In this document: in pieces, positions 34,486-42,889 of the stretch
Numbering within the stretch: the first letter of the stretch is position 1
How the letters are laid out: every line of letters starts with the position of its first letter
Source: Planctomycetota bacterium
GTDB lineage: Bacteria; Planctomycetota; UBA1135; UBA2386
Direction: 5' to 3'
Length of the DNA: 64,000 bases
Assembly (NCBI GenBank): GCA_016794425.1
Contig: JAEUHR010000035.1
Span: 45,750-109,749 of the forward strand
The notes under the pieces: generated by a model
Told to the model about the DNA's origin: nothing
Database searches by the model: none
The model's input: only the letters and a program-made list of their open reading frames with translations
Made by a program: the position numbers and the translations under genes

Positions 34486-35511
34486 ATGGGCTCCGCGGAC
34501 TGGTTCGGCATGGTGCTGACGGCGCCGGGCCGCAGGCTCACCGAGAGCCGCCGCCCGCTGCCGACGCCCGGCCCTGGCCAGGTGCGGATCGCGGTCACGG
34601 CCTGCGGCGTCTGCCGCACCGATCTGCACCTGGTCGACGGCGACCTCGCCTTTCCCGACCACCCGGTGGTGCCCGGCCACGAGATCGTCGGCCGCATCGA
34701 CGCCGTCGGCGACGGGGTCGGCGATCTGGCGCCCAACCAGCGCGTCGGCGTGCCGTGGCTCGGCTGGACCTGCGGCCGCTGCGAGGCTTGCCGCCGTGGC
34801 CGCGAGAACCTGTGCCGCATCGCACGCTTCACCGGCTGGCAGCTCGACGGCGGCTACGCCAGCCACGTCGTGGCCGACGCGCGCTACGTGCTGCCGCTGC
34901 CGGCGAACTACACCGACGAACAGGCCGCACCGCTGCTGTGCGCGGGGCTGATCGGCCACCGCGCCTACACGATGGCGCGCGACCTGGCCGGCGGCGACCT
35001 GCAGCAGCTCGGCCTCTACGGCTTCGGTGCCGCCGCGCACCTGATCGCACAGGTCGCCGTGCACGCCGGCTGCGCCGTGCACGCGTTCACCCGCGCCGGC
35101 GACGCAGCCGCGCAGGCGCACGCGCGGCAGCTCGGCGCCGTCTGGGCCGGCGCCAGCGACGTGGCACCGCCGGCGCCCCTGGATGCCGCGATCCTGTTCG
35201 CGCCGGTCGGGGAACTCGTGCCCGCCGCGCTGCGCGTGGTCCGGCCGGGCGGCGCCGTGGTCTGCGCCGGCATCCACATGAGCGACGTGCCGTCGTTCCC
35301 GTACGCGTTGCTCTGGGGCGAACGCCGGCTCGCCTCGGTCGCGAACCTGACCCGGGCCGACGGCCTCGCGTTCCTGCGCACGGCCGCCGCCGTGCCGCTG
35401 TCCGTCGCGTGCCACCGCTACCCGCTCGCCGCGGCCGACCGCGCACTCGACGACCTGCGTGCCGGGCGGTTCACCGGCGCGGCGGTCCTGCTGCCCGCGG
35501 ACTCGCAATGA
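34486..35511 (+). CDS. Zinc-dependent alcohol dehydrogenase
   Basis: A 341-residue medium-chain dehydrogenase. Catalytic zinc ligands are visible as ACGVCRTDLH (Cys43) and PGHEIVG (His65-Glu66). The structural zinc site is complete: Cys96, Cys99, Cys102 and Cys110 in TCGRCEACRRGRENLC. The cofactor domain has LYGFGAAAHLIAQVA, where the usual GxGxxG is GFGAAA. It is closest in pattern to the AdhA/AdhP-type zinc-binding alcohol dehydrogenases that use primary alcohols or aldehydes with NAD(P). The PVC-type dehydrogenase gene follows after 26 bases, so co-transcription is likely. Confidence 0.9.
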   Translation: MGSADWFGMVLTAPGRRLTESRRPLPTPGPGQVRIAVTACGVCRTDLHLVDGDLAFPDHPVVPGHEIVGRIDAVGDGVGDLAPNQRVGVPWLGWTCGRCEACRRGRENLCRIARFTGWQLDGGYASHVVADARYVLPLPANYTDEQAAPLLCAGLIGHRAYTMARDLAGGDLQQLGLYGFGAAAHLIAQVAVHAGCAVHAFTRAGDAAAQAHARQLGAVWAGASDVAPPAPLDAAILFAPVGELVPAALRVVRPGGAVVCAGIHMSDVPSFPYALLWGERRLASVANLTRADGLAFLRTAAAVPLSVACHRYPLAAADRALDDLRAGRFTGAAVLLPADSQ

Positions 35512-35537
35512 CGTGCGCGGCGCGCCACCATGCGCCC

Positions 35538-38500
35538 ATGCTCGCCGCGCGCTGCACCCCGTTCGTCTCGTTGCTCGGCAGCCTCACGGCCGCACCGCAG
35601 ACGCCGCCGTACGTCGCCGAGGCCAGCGACGAGGCGCAGCAGCAGATCGCGCGGTTCACGCTGGCGCCGGGCCTGCGCTGCGAACTGGCGGCCGCCGAGC
35701 CGGACCTGTGCAACGCGGTCGCGTTCGCGTTCGACGGCCGCGGCGCGGTCTACGTCGCCGAGACGTTCCGCATCCAGGACGGCGTGTTCGACACGCGCGA
35801 CCACATGCAGTGGAAGGACGAGGATCTGGCCTGCCTGACGGTCGCCGACCGGCTCGCGAAGTACCAGCGCCACATCGCCGACCGGATCCCGCGGCTGGCG
35901 ACGATCGCCGAACGGGTGCGCCGGCTCGTCGACACGGACGGCGACGGCGTCTACGACCGCGCGACGGTGTTCGCCGACGGCTTCCGCGACCTCGCCGACG
36001 GCATCGGCAGCGGCGTGCTGCCGGTCGACGGCGACGTGTTCTTCACCAACATCCCGAAGTTGTGGCGCCTGCGGGACCGCGACGGCGACGGCATCGCCGA
36101 CGAACGCGAGGTCGTGCACGACGGCTACGGCGTGCACACGTCGCTGATCGGCCACGACCTGCACGGCCTGATCGTCGGCCCCGACCGGCGGCTGTGGTTC
36201 TCGATCGGCGACCGCGGCTTCCACGTCGAACACGGCGGCCGCACGCTGGCGTTCCCGCACGAGGGCGCGGTGCTGCGCTGCGAACTCGACGGCAGCGACC
36301 TCGAGGTCGTGCACCGGGGCCTGCGCAACCCGCAGGAACTCGCGTTCGACGCCTTCGGCGACCTGCTGACCGGCGACAACAACAGCGACGGCGGCGACCG
36401 CGCGCGGCTCGTGCAGGTCGTGCCGTTCGCCGACAGCGGCTGGCGCATCGGCTACCAGTGGCTCGCCGACCGCGGCGCCTGGAACCGCGAACGCATGTGG
36501 CAACCGCGGCATCCGGACCAGCCGGCGTGGATCCTGCCGCCGATCGCGAACTTCGCCGACGGCCCGTCGGGCCTCGCCTACGACCCGGGGCAGGGTCTGC
36601 CGGCGCGCTGGCGCGACCACTTCTTCCTGTGCGACTTCCGCGGCGGCAGCGGCTACAGCGGTGTGCACGCGCTGCAGCTCGCGCGCCGCGGCGCCGGCTT
36701 CGAGCTGCGCAACCACGAACGTGTGGTATGGGGCGTGCTCGCGACCGACGTCGACTTCGCGCCCGACGGTTCGCTGTGTGTGCTCGACTGGGTCGACGGC
36801 TGGACCAAGACCGGCAAGGGCCGCATCTACCGTCTGCGCTTCGATGGCGCGGCGCCGGCCGACCAACGCGCGACCGCCGCGCTGCTGGCCGAGGACCTGC
36901 GCCGCCGCCCGCCGGCCGAACTGCTGGCGCTGCTGGCGCACGCCGACCGCCGCGTGCGGCAGGCGGCGCAGTTCGCGCTGGTCGACCTCGACGCGCGCGA
37001 CGAACTGCGCGCCGCGGCGCGCGGCACGCTGCCGGCGGCGGCGACGCCGCTGGCGCGCCTGCACGGCATCTGGGGCCTCGGCGTGCTCGGCCGCCGCGAC
37101 CCGACGGCACTCGACGGCGTCGCCGAGCTGCTCGACTGTGGTTCGGCCGACGTGCGCGCGATGGCGGCGCGCGTGCTCGGCGACGCGCGGCTCGCCGCCG
37201 CCGTGGCGCCGCTGGCGCAGGCGCTGCTCGACGGCAGCGCGCGCGTGCAGCGCGAAGCGGCGCTGGCGCTGGCGCGGATCGGCGCAGCGGCGGCGCCGGC
37301 CACGCCGCGGCTGTTCGAACTGCTGCGCCGCAACGACGACCACGACGAGGTGCTGCGCCACGCCGCGGTCAGCGCGCTGGTCACGGCCGCGCCGCGCGAC
37401 GCACTGCTCGCGCACGCCGACGACGGCTCGCGCGCGGTCCGGCTCGGCGTGCTGCTGGCGCTCGGCCGGCGCCGCGACGCGGCGATCGCGACGTTCCTCG
37501 CCGCCGCCGATCCGGCGCTGCGGTTCGAGGCGGCGCGCGCGATCCACGGCGAACCGATCGTCGACGCGCTGCCCGATCTGGCGCGCCTCTGCTACGACGA
37601 CACGCCGGACCGCGAAGCGACCGACTGGCGCGCGATCGCGGCCAACCGGATGCTCGGCCAGGTCGAGAACGGCGAGTCGCTGGTGCACGTGGCGATGCTC
37701 GCCAACCACCCCGCGGCGACCCGCATCGAGGCGCTGCGCGTGCTCGCCGAGTGGCCGGCGCCGCACGGCCAGGACCGCGTGCACGGCAACTGGCAGCCGT
37801 GCCCACGCGAAGGCGCCGACAAGCCGGTCGCGCTGCTGACCGCCAACGCAGGGGTGCTGCTGGCCGACCCCGCGATCGCCGCGGTCACCGCCGAGACGCT
37901 GGGCCGGTTGCGCGCGGTCGGCGCCGCGCCCGCGCTGGCCGCCCTGGTCGCTGCGGCGGACCGTGACGCCGAGAGCCGGCTCGCCGCGCTCGAGGCCCTC
38001 GCCGCCTGCGAGGCGCCGGAACTCGATGCCGCGCTCGCCGCGGTGACCGCCGACGCGCCGGTGGTGCTGCGCCGCCGCGCCGTCGAGCTGCTGGCGCGCG
38101 CCGAACCCGAACGCGCGGTGCCGCTGCTGGCGACGATCCTGCAGAACGGCACGCTGGCCGAACGGCAGGCGGCGTTCGCGGCGCTCGGCACACTGCAACA
38201 CACTGCCGCCGACGCGCTGCTCGCCAGCGAACTCGAACGGCTGTTGCGCGGCGATCTGCCGCCGTCGCTGCACCTCGACCTGCTCGAGGCCGCGGCGCGG
38301 CGCGACGATCCGACCGTGCGCGAGCTGCTGGCCGGCCACCGCGCGACGTTGGCGACCGCCGGCGAGCTGGGGCCGTTCCTGGTCTGCCGCGACGGCGGCG
38401 ACGCGCCGCGCGGCCGCAAGCTGTTCCGCGAACACGCGGCCGCGAACTGCCTGCGCTGCCACGCGCTCGACGGCGACGGCGGCAACGCCGGGCCGACGCT

Positions 38501-38813
38501 GGACCACGTCGGCTCGCGGCTGTCGCGCGAACAGCTGATCGAGGCGCTGGTGGCGCCCAGCGCGCGGATCGCGGAGGGTTTCGGCGCGACGACGCTGCAG
38601 CTGACCGACGGCTCGCTGCTGGTCGGCCGGATCACGGGCGAACAGGACGGCCAGGTCACGCTGGTCGACGTCGGCGGCACCACGCACGCAGTCACGGCCG
38701 ACCGGATCAAGGGCCGCGCCGCCGAGTCGCGCAGCGCGATGCCGCCGATGGCCGGCACGCTGTCGCGCCGCGAACTGCGCGACCTGGTCGAGTTCCTGGC
38801 GCAGCGCAAGTGA
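35538..38813 (+). CDS. PVC-type membrane-bound dehydrogenase with HEAT repeats and C-terminal cytochrome c motif
   Basis: A 1091-residue exported protein. ATG at 35538 precedes a hydrophobic signal (SLLGSLTAA); an ATG at 35508 overlapping the previous stop is an alternative. Residues about 40-440 form the PVC-type dehydrogenase propeller (TIGR02604 type): DGRGAVYVAETFRIQDGVFD, DTDGDGVYDRATVFADGF, GLRNPQELAFDAFGDLLTGDNNSDGGD in pieces. Residues about 450-900 are HEAT-like helical repeats. The C-terminus carries one haem site CLRCH within NCLRCHALDGDGGNAGP, followed by LSREQLIEALVAPSARIAEGF (TIGR02603 type). It probably oxidises a sugar-like compound in the periplasm and passes electrons to its own haem. 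Such genes are numerous in Planctomycetota and Verrucomicrobiota. Confidence 0.9.
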   Translation: MLAARCTPFVSLLGSLTAAPQTPPYVAEASDEAQQQIARFTLAPGLRCELAAAEPDLCNAVAFAFDGRGAVYVAETFRIQDGVFDTRDHMQWKDEDLACLTVADRLAKYQRHIADRIPRLATIAERVRRLVDTDGDGVYDRATVFADGFRDLADGIGSGVLPVDGDVFFTNIPKLWRLRDRDGDGIADEREVVHDGYGVHTSLIGHDLHGLIVGPDRRLWFSIGDRGFHVEHGGRTLAFPHEGAVLRCELDGSDLEVVHRGLRNPQELAFDAFGDLLTGDNNSDGGDRARLVQVVPFADSGWRIGYQWLADRGAWNRERMWQPRHPDQPAWILPPIANFADGPSGLAYDPGQGLPARWRDHFFLCDFRGGSGYSGVHALQLARRGAGFELRNHERVVWGVLATDVDFAPDGSLCVLDWVDGWTKTGKGRIYRLRFDGAAPADQRATAALLAEDLRRRPPAELLALLAHADRRVRQAAQFALVDLDARDELRAAARGTLPAAATPLARLHGIWGLGVLGRRDPTALDGVAELLDCGSADVRAMAARVLGDARLAAAVAPLAQALLDGSARVQREAALALARIGAAAAPATPRLFELLRRNDDHDEVLRHAAVSALVTAAPRDALLAHADDGSRAVRLGVLLALGRRRDAAIATFLAAADPALRFEAARAIHGEPIVDALPDLARLCYDDTPDREATDWRAIAANRMLGQVENGESLVHVAMLANHPAATRIEALRVLAEWPAPHGQDRVHGNWQPCPREGADKPVALLTANAGVLLADPAIAAVTAETLGRLRAVGAAPALAALVAAADRDAESRLAALEALAACEAPELDAALAAVTADAPVVLRRRAVELLARAEPERAVPLLATILQNGTLAERQAAFAALGTLQHTAADALLASELERLLRGDLPPSLHLDLLEAAARRDDPTVRELLAGHRATLATAGELGPFLVCRDGGDAPRGRKLFREHAAANCLRCHALDGDGGNAGPTLDHVGSRLSREQLIEALVAPSARIAEGFGATTLQLTDGSLLVGRITGEQDGQVTLVDVGGTTHAVTADRIKGRAAESRSAMPPMAGTLSRRELRDLVEFLAQRK

Positions 38814-38876
38814 GCCGGGCGCACCAGGCGCCGATGGCGTGGTAGCCTGGGCGCTCGTCCACCAACTGCCGATTCC

Positions 38877-40784
38877 ATGCTCCGCATCCCAGCCGCCCTC
38901 CTCGCCGCGACTTCGTTCGTGGCCGCCCAGCAGGTCGTCCTGCCCGACACCCATCACTTCTCCGAGAGCACGACGCAGCTCGGTGCCGCTGGCTCCGCCA
39001 ATTGGTGGCGCACCACCGCGGGACGGTTCCAGGTGATCTACGAAGCGAGCCACTTCGTGTCCGCCGGCGTCACGGGCCCGGTGTTCCTGACGCACCTGCG
39101 CTTCCGCGGCGAGGATGGCGAACCGAACCTCGGCGGCCAGGTCTACAGCGGCGTGTCGGTCCAGGTCGGCGCGACGACACTGACCAGCGCCAACATGAGC
39201 ACGACGTTCGCGACCAACCTCGCGCCGCTGGCGCCGCAGTCGACGACGCTCGGGACGCCCGGCGTCACGAACGTGACCGTGCTGCCGTCGGTCGGTTCGA
39301 CGCCGAACAACTGGTGCATCGAGATCGACCTGCTGTCCCTCGGCGCCGGCATCGTGTTCGACCCGAACGGGCCGCAACCGAACCTGCTGATCGACATCAC
39401 GATGCCGACCGCCCCGGCCAGCCCGCTGCCGATGTACCTGATCCCGATCCAGGACACCACGGGCGCTGCCGCCGTCGTGCGGGGCGAGGGTGTCTACGCG
39501 GCGACGCCCACCGCGACCTCCGGTACGAGTTCGACGCTGCCGCCGGTGGTCGGCGTCGAGTTCGCCGGCGCGGGCGGTCTACCGGTGCCGGTCCCCGCAC
39601 GCAACGAACGCTACGGCGCGGCCTGCGGCGGCCAGTGCTCGACGTTCTACCAGGGCTTCGCGAACGGCGACGCGTTCGACCTGACCGGGTTGACGCTGCT
39701 GCCCGACAACGTCACGGCGCCGACGCATTGGATCGTGACGGCCGGCGCACCGCCGGTCGACACGACGCAGCTGAACGCGACGCCGAACAGCATCGTCGAC
39801 GACGAGCTGGTCACGCACGCGCTCGGCTTCACGCACCGCTACCCCGGCGGCTCGACGACGACGATCAAACCGTGCACCAACGGCTTCGTCTGGCTCGACA
39901 GCGCGATGACCGCGACGACCTGGATCCCGGTCGCGACCGAGTTGCTCGGGGCGACGGCGAACAACACCGCCCGCTACCTGCCGTTCTGGATCGACCTGGC
40001 GGCCGGACGCAACACCGCGACGAACCCCAACTGCGGCCTGCACGTCAAGACCGACACCTCCGCCGGTGCCGGCCAGGCCGTCTGCTATGTGACCTGGTTC
40101 GAGACGTCGCTCTACCGCGTCGGCTCGGGCGTCGGCCAAGGCGGCCACTCGGTGGTCACGTTCCAGCTCGCGATCCACGAGGCGACCGGCAGCGTCGAGT
40201 ATCGCTACGGCTCGATGCCGGCATTCATCGGCAACCAGGCCTCGACGACCAACATGATGTCCGCCGTGGTCGGTTTCACGCGCGGCCGCCTCAGCGCCAG
40301 CCCGATCCTCGGTTCGAACGACCCGCAGTCACGCGACCTGTCGGTCGAGGTGCCGTTCTTGACGCAGATCGAAGGTGCACGCGGGCACCTGGGCCTGACC
40401 GTCACGGGCGCGCCGCAGGCCGGCGGCTTCTACTACGGTGGCCGCGCGTTCGACGGCCAGTCGCTGACCTACGGCGCGGTCAACGTGCCGCCGGGCTCGA
40501 TCCTGGCCGCCCTGCTGCTCGACGTGCAGGCCGCGCGCCCCGGCATCCAGGTGCCGACCATCACCGCGCCGAACTGCATGATCAGCACGTCGGCGAACCC
40601 GCTGGTGTGGCAGCTCTACCCGGCGCCCGGCGCGACCATCACCGGCGCGCCGATCCCGATCGCGCCCGGTCTCGAGGGCAGCGACATGTATGCGCAGATC
40701 GTCGTGCTGGACGGGCTGTTCACCGGCGGCGACCTGGTGACCGTCGCCAGCAATGCGATGCGGCACACGTTCGGTCGCAACTGA
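38877..40784 (+). CDS. Large secreted protein of unknown function
   Basis: A 635-residue exported protein. The signal peptide (MLRIPAALLAATSFVAA) is followed by Gln18-Gln19. Two parts are visible: residues 20-240 resemble a beta-rich domain (VFLTHLRFRGEDGEPNLGG), and residues 240-640 include strands such as RYLPFWIDLAAGRNT and VCYVTWFETSLYRVG, with GSVEYRYGSMPAF like a lectin-type or nidogen-like beta sandwich. The last 80 residues (GSDMYAQIVVLDGLFTGGD) share the tail layout of other secreted proteins here. A TAGCCT element lies 28 nt before the ATG. No catalytic motif is seen. Confidence 0.68.
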   Translation: MLRIPAALLAATSFVAAQQVVLPDTHHFSESTTQLGAAGSANWWRTTAGRFQVIYEASHFVSAGVTGPVFLTHLRFRGEDGEPNLGGQVYSGVSVQVGATTLTSANMSTTFATNLAPLAPQSTTLGTPGVTNVTVLPSVGSTPNNWCIEIDLLSLGAGIVFDPNGPQPNLLIDITMPTAPASPLPMYLIPIQDTTGAAAVVRGEGVYAATPTATSGTSSTLPPVVGVEFAGAGGLPVPVPARNERYGAACGGQCSTFYQGFANGDAFDLTGLTLLPDNVTAPTHWIVTAGAPPVDTTQLNATPNSIVDDELVTHALGFTHRYPGGSTTTIKPCTNGFVWLDSAMTATTWIPVATELLGATANNTARYLPFWIDLAAGRNTATNPNCGLHVKTDTSAGAGQAVCYVTWFETSLYRVGSGVGQGGHSVVTFQLAIHEATGSVEYRYGSMPAFIGNQASTTNMMSAVVGFTRGRLSASPILGSNDPQSRDLSVEVPFLTQIEGARGHLGLTVTGAPQAGGFYYGGRAFDGQSLTYGAVNVPPGSILAALLLDVQAARPGIQVPTITAPNCMISTSANPLVWQLYPAPGATITGAPIPIAPGLEGSDMYAQIVVLDGLFTGGDLVTVASNAMRHTFGRN

Positions 40785-40793
40785 CCCGGGCGA

Positions 40794-42881
40794 TCAGCGC
40801 CGCTGCGTCCGCTCGAACACCGGCGGCGTCACGAGCTGCAGGTCGCAGGTCGCGATGCCCCAGGCCGGATCGTCGGTGTCGCCGCGCGTGCGCGTGCCCC
40901 CGAGCGCCGCTTCGAGGAACGGCGGCCGCGCCGGCTCGCCGCCGCGCGTCGGGCCGACCGTCGCCGCCGACTCGAACGGCGTGAAGTCGGCGTAGCGAGC
41001 CGTCGCGATCGCGACGTAGCGGTCGGCCATCGGCTGGTCCGTCGGCCAGCCCGCACTCGGCCCCAGCAGCACGAGCTTCGTGATCGACGCGCCCGCCCGC
41101 ACCACGTTCTCGGGCGTGCGTCCGTAGAGCACGTTGACCTCGCGCGACTCGGTCGCCGACACCAGCGCGATGTGCAGGTCCTGCTGCTCCAGGTTGGTGA
41201 CGACGATCTGCACGAGGCCGCCGCCGGGCCCCGTCTTCGGCAGCACGTCCGCGCCGACGACGGTGCCAACGGCGCCGACCCCTTCGCCCTCGACCGGCGC
41301 CAGCAACGCCGCGGCCCGGCCGCGCGCCGCCGCGAGTTCGGCCGGCACCGGCTCGGCGCGCACGCGCAACCGGAAGCGTCCCGGCATCGCCACGCCCTGC
41401 CACAGCGTGCGGTAGCGCTGCTCCTGGATCAGTTCGGCGCGCAAGGCGTCGGCATCGGCACCGCAGTGCCGCACGCAGCGGCCGTCGCGCAGGAACAGCC
41501 CGTAGCCGCCGTCGAGCGCGCGCAGCGTGTACTCGGCCTGCTCCGGCGGCACCGCCGTCGCGACCGGGCTGCCGTCGAGCAGTTCGCCGTCGAGCCCGTC
41601 GATCGCGACCAGGAGGCGCGGCTGACCGGTGCCGAGCGTGCGCGGCACCGCGCGCAGGGCGCCCACCGGCCGCGCGCCGGTGCCGGCCCAGTCGGCGATG
41701 CAGAACGTCGTGTGCACGCGATCCGCGCGGGCGACGCCAGCCGGCTTGCCGTCGAGGTCGAGCAGGTCGAACTCGGCGCCGGCGGCGACGCCGTGCAGCG
41801 CACCGGCGCCGACCACGAACGAACGGCTGCCGCGCACGTCGACCTGGTAGCCCTTCGGCACCGGCCGGCCGGTGCCGCCGAACACGGCGCGGTCACCGGC
41901 CCCGTCGATCTGCACGCGCTGGTCCGGCGTCGTGCCGAGGCCGGCGACCCGCGCCCGCACGTCGGCGGCGACCTCGGCCCACGACGTCTGCGCATCGGCT
42001 TCGGCCAGCGCCTGGGTCAGGAACCACGTCATCGTGCCGAACACGCTGTCGCCGACCGCGAGTTCGCCGGCCTGCTGCTGCGCGCCGCAGGCCGCCAGTT
42101 GCACGACGGCCGGCAGGTCGGCGTGGTCGCCGTCGTCGCGCAGCATCACGTCGGCGGGCCAGAACGCCGCGACGCGCTCACGCCGCAGGGCTTTGCTGCC
42201 GGCGCGCACCTCGCGCACACCGGGCTGCACGGCGCCGCCGCGCAGCACGCCGCCCGAGTGGCAGCAGTCGGTCACCACCACGACGTCCTGGCTGCGCAGC
42301 GCCGCCAGCAACGAGTGCAGCTCGTCGTCGGTCACGTCGTGGCCGCCGTCGGGATCGACCTGGCGGCTGTCCCAGGCGACCAGCGTCTCGTCGAACGGCT
42401 GCTCGCCCGCGCCGCGTGCCGAGTCGTCGCGGCGCGCGGCATCGGGCACGCGCGAGCCGTGGCCGGAGAACCAGAACACGACGCGCGTCGACGGCCCGGC
42501 GCGCGCGATCAGATGCCGGTGGAACGCGCCGACGATCGCCGCGTGCGTCGCCGCGGGACCGACCAGCGTGACGATCTGGTCGTCGGTGAAGCCGAAGCGC
42601 TCGCGCAGCAGACGCTCGGCGCGCGCGACGTCGTTGGCCGGTCCGGCCAGCGGCTGGAAGTCGTCGTCGCGGCCGGACGGGGCGTAGACGGGGATCCCGA
42701 CCAGCAGCGCCAGCGCCGCCGGCTCACCGGCGGTCGCGCCGCGCGCGGCGCCGGTCGGTGCCGCCTCGACGCGCGACGCCGGTGCCCACAGCACGGCCGC
42801 GGCAACCGCGGCGGCGAGGGCGCCGCCGACGCCGAGGGCGAGCGATCCCGGACGAACCTGCACGACGCGACGCATGGACAT
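40794..42881 (-). CDS. Membrane-anchored caspase-family (C14) peptidase
   Basis: A 695-residue protein. A single N-terminal hydrophobic segment (residues 14-32) should anchor it or export it. The caspase domain spans about residues 55-300: ALLVGIPVYAP opens the fold, the catalytic His141 is in FWFSGHGSR, and the catalytic Cys207 is in VVVTDCCHSGG. Both residues are intact. The C-terminal 350 residues resemble a beta-rich region with DUF4384-like traits (QEQRYRTLWQG, DLHIALVSATESREVNVLYG). It is the last gene of a four-gene operon behind an ECF sigma factor and a Ser/Thr kinase. ATG at 42881 has a GAGG ribosome site 6 bases upstream and starts 8 bases after the kinase stop. Substrates are unknown. 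Confidence 0.88.
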   Translation of the reverse strand: MSMRRVVQVRPGSLALGVGGALAAAVAAAVLWAPASRVEAAPTGAARGATAGEPAALALLVGIPVYAPSGRDDDFQPLAGPANDVARAERLLRERFGFTDDQIVTLVGPAATHAAIVGAFHRHLIARAGPSTRVVFWFSGHGSRVPDAARRDDSARGAGEQPFDETLVAWDSRQVDPDGGHDVTDDELHSLLAALRSQDVVVVTDCCHSGGVLRGGAVQPGVREVRAGSKALRRERVAAFWPADVMLRDDGDHADLPAVVQLAACGAQQQAGELAVGDSVFGTMTWFLTQALAEADAQTSWAEVAADVRARVAGLGTTPDQRVQIDGAGDRAVFGGTGRPVPKGYQVDVRGSRSFVVGAGALHGVAAGAEFDLLDLDGKPAGVARADRVHTTFCIADWAGTGARPVGALRAVPRTLGTGQPRLLVAIDGLDGELLDGSPVATAVPPEQAEYTLRALDGGYGLFLRDGRCVRHCGADADALRAELIQEQRYRTLWQGVAMPGRFRLRVRAEPVPAELAAARGRAAALLAPVEGEGVGAVGTVVGADVLPKTGPGGGLVQIVVTNLEQQDLHIALVSATESREVNVLYGRTPENVVRAGASITKLVLLGPSAGWPTDQPMADRYVAIATARYADFTPFESAATVGPTRGGEPARPPFLEAALGGTRTRGDTDDPAWGIATCDLQLVTPPVFERTQRR

Positions 42882-42889
42882 CGACGACC

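Noticed and set aside
33402..35537. A plus-strand extension joining the PVC-type dehydrogenase to 700 upstream codons
   Set aside because: That region encodes a GT2 enzyme on the minus strand and an alcohol dehydrogenase in another plus frame. A signal peptide at 35538 marks the true start.
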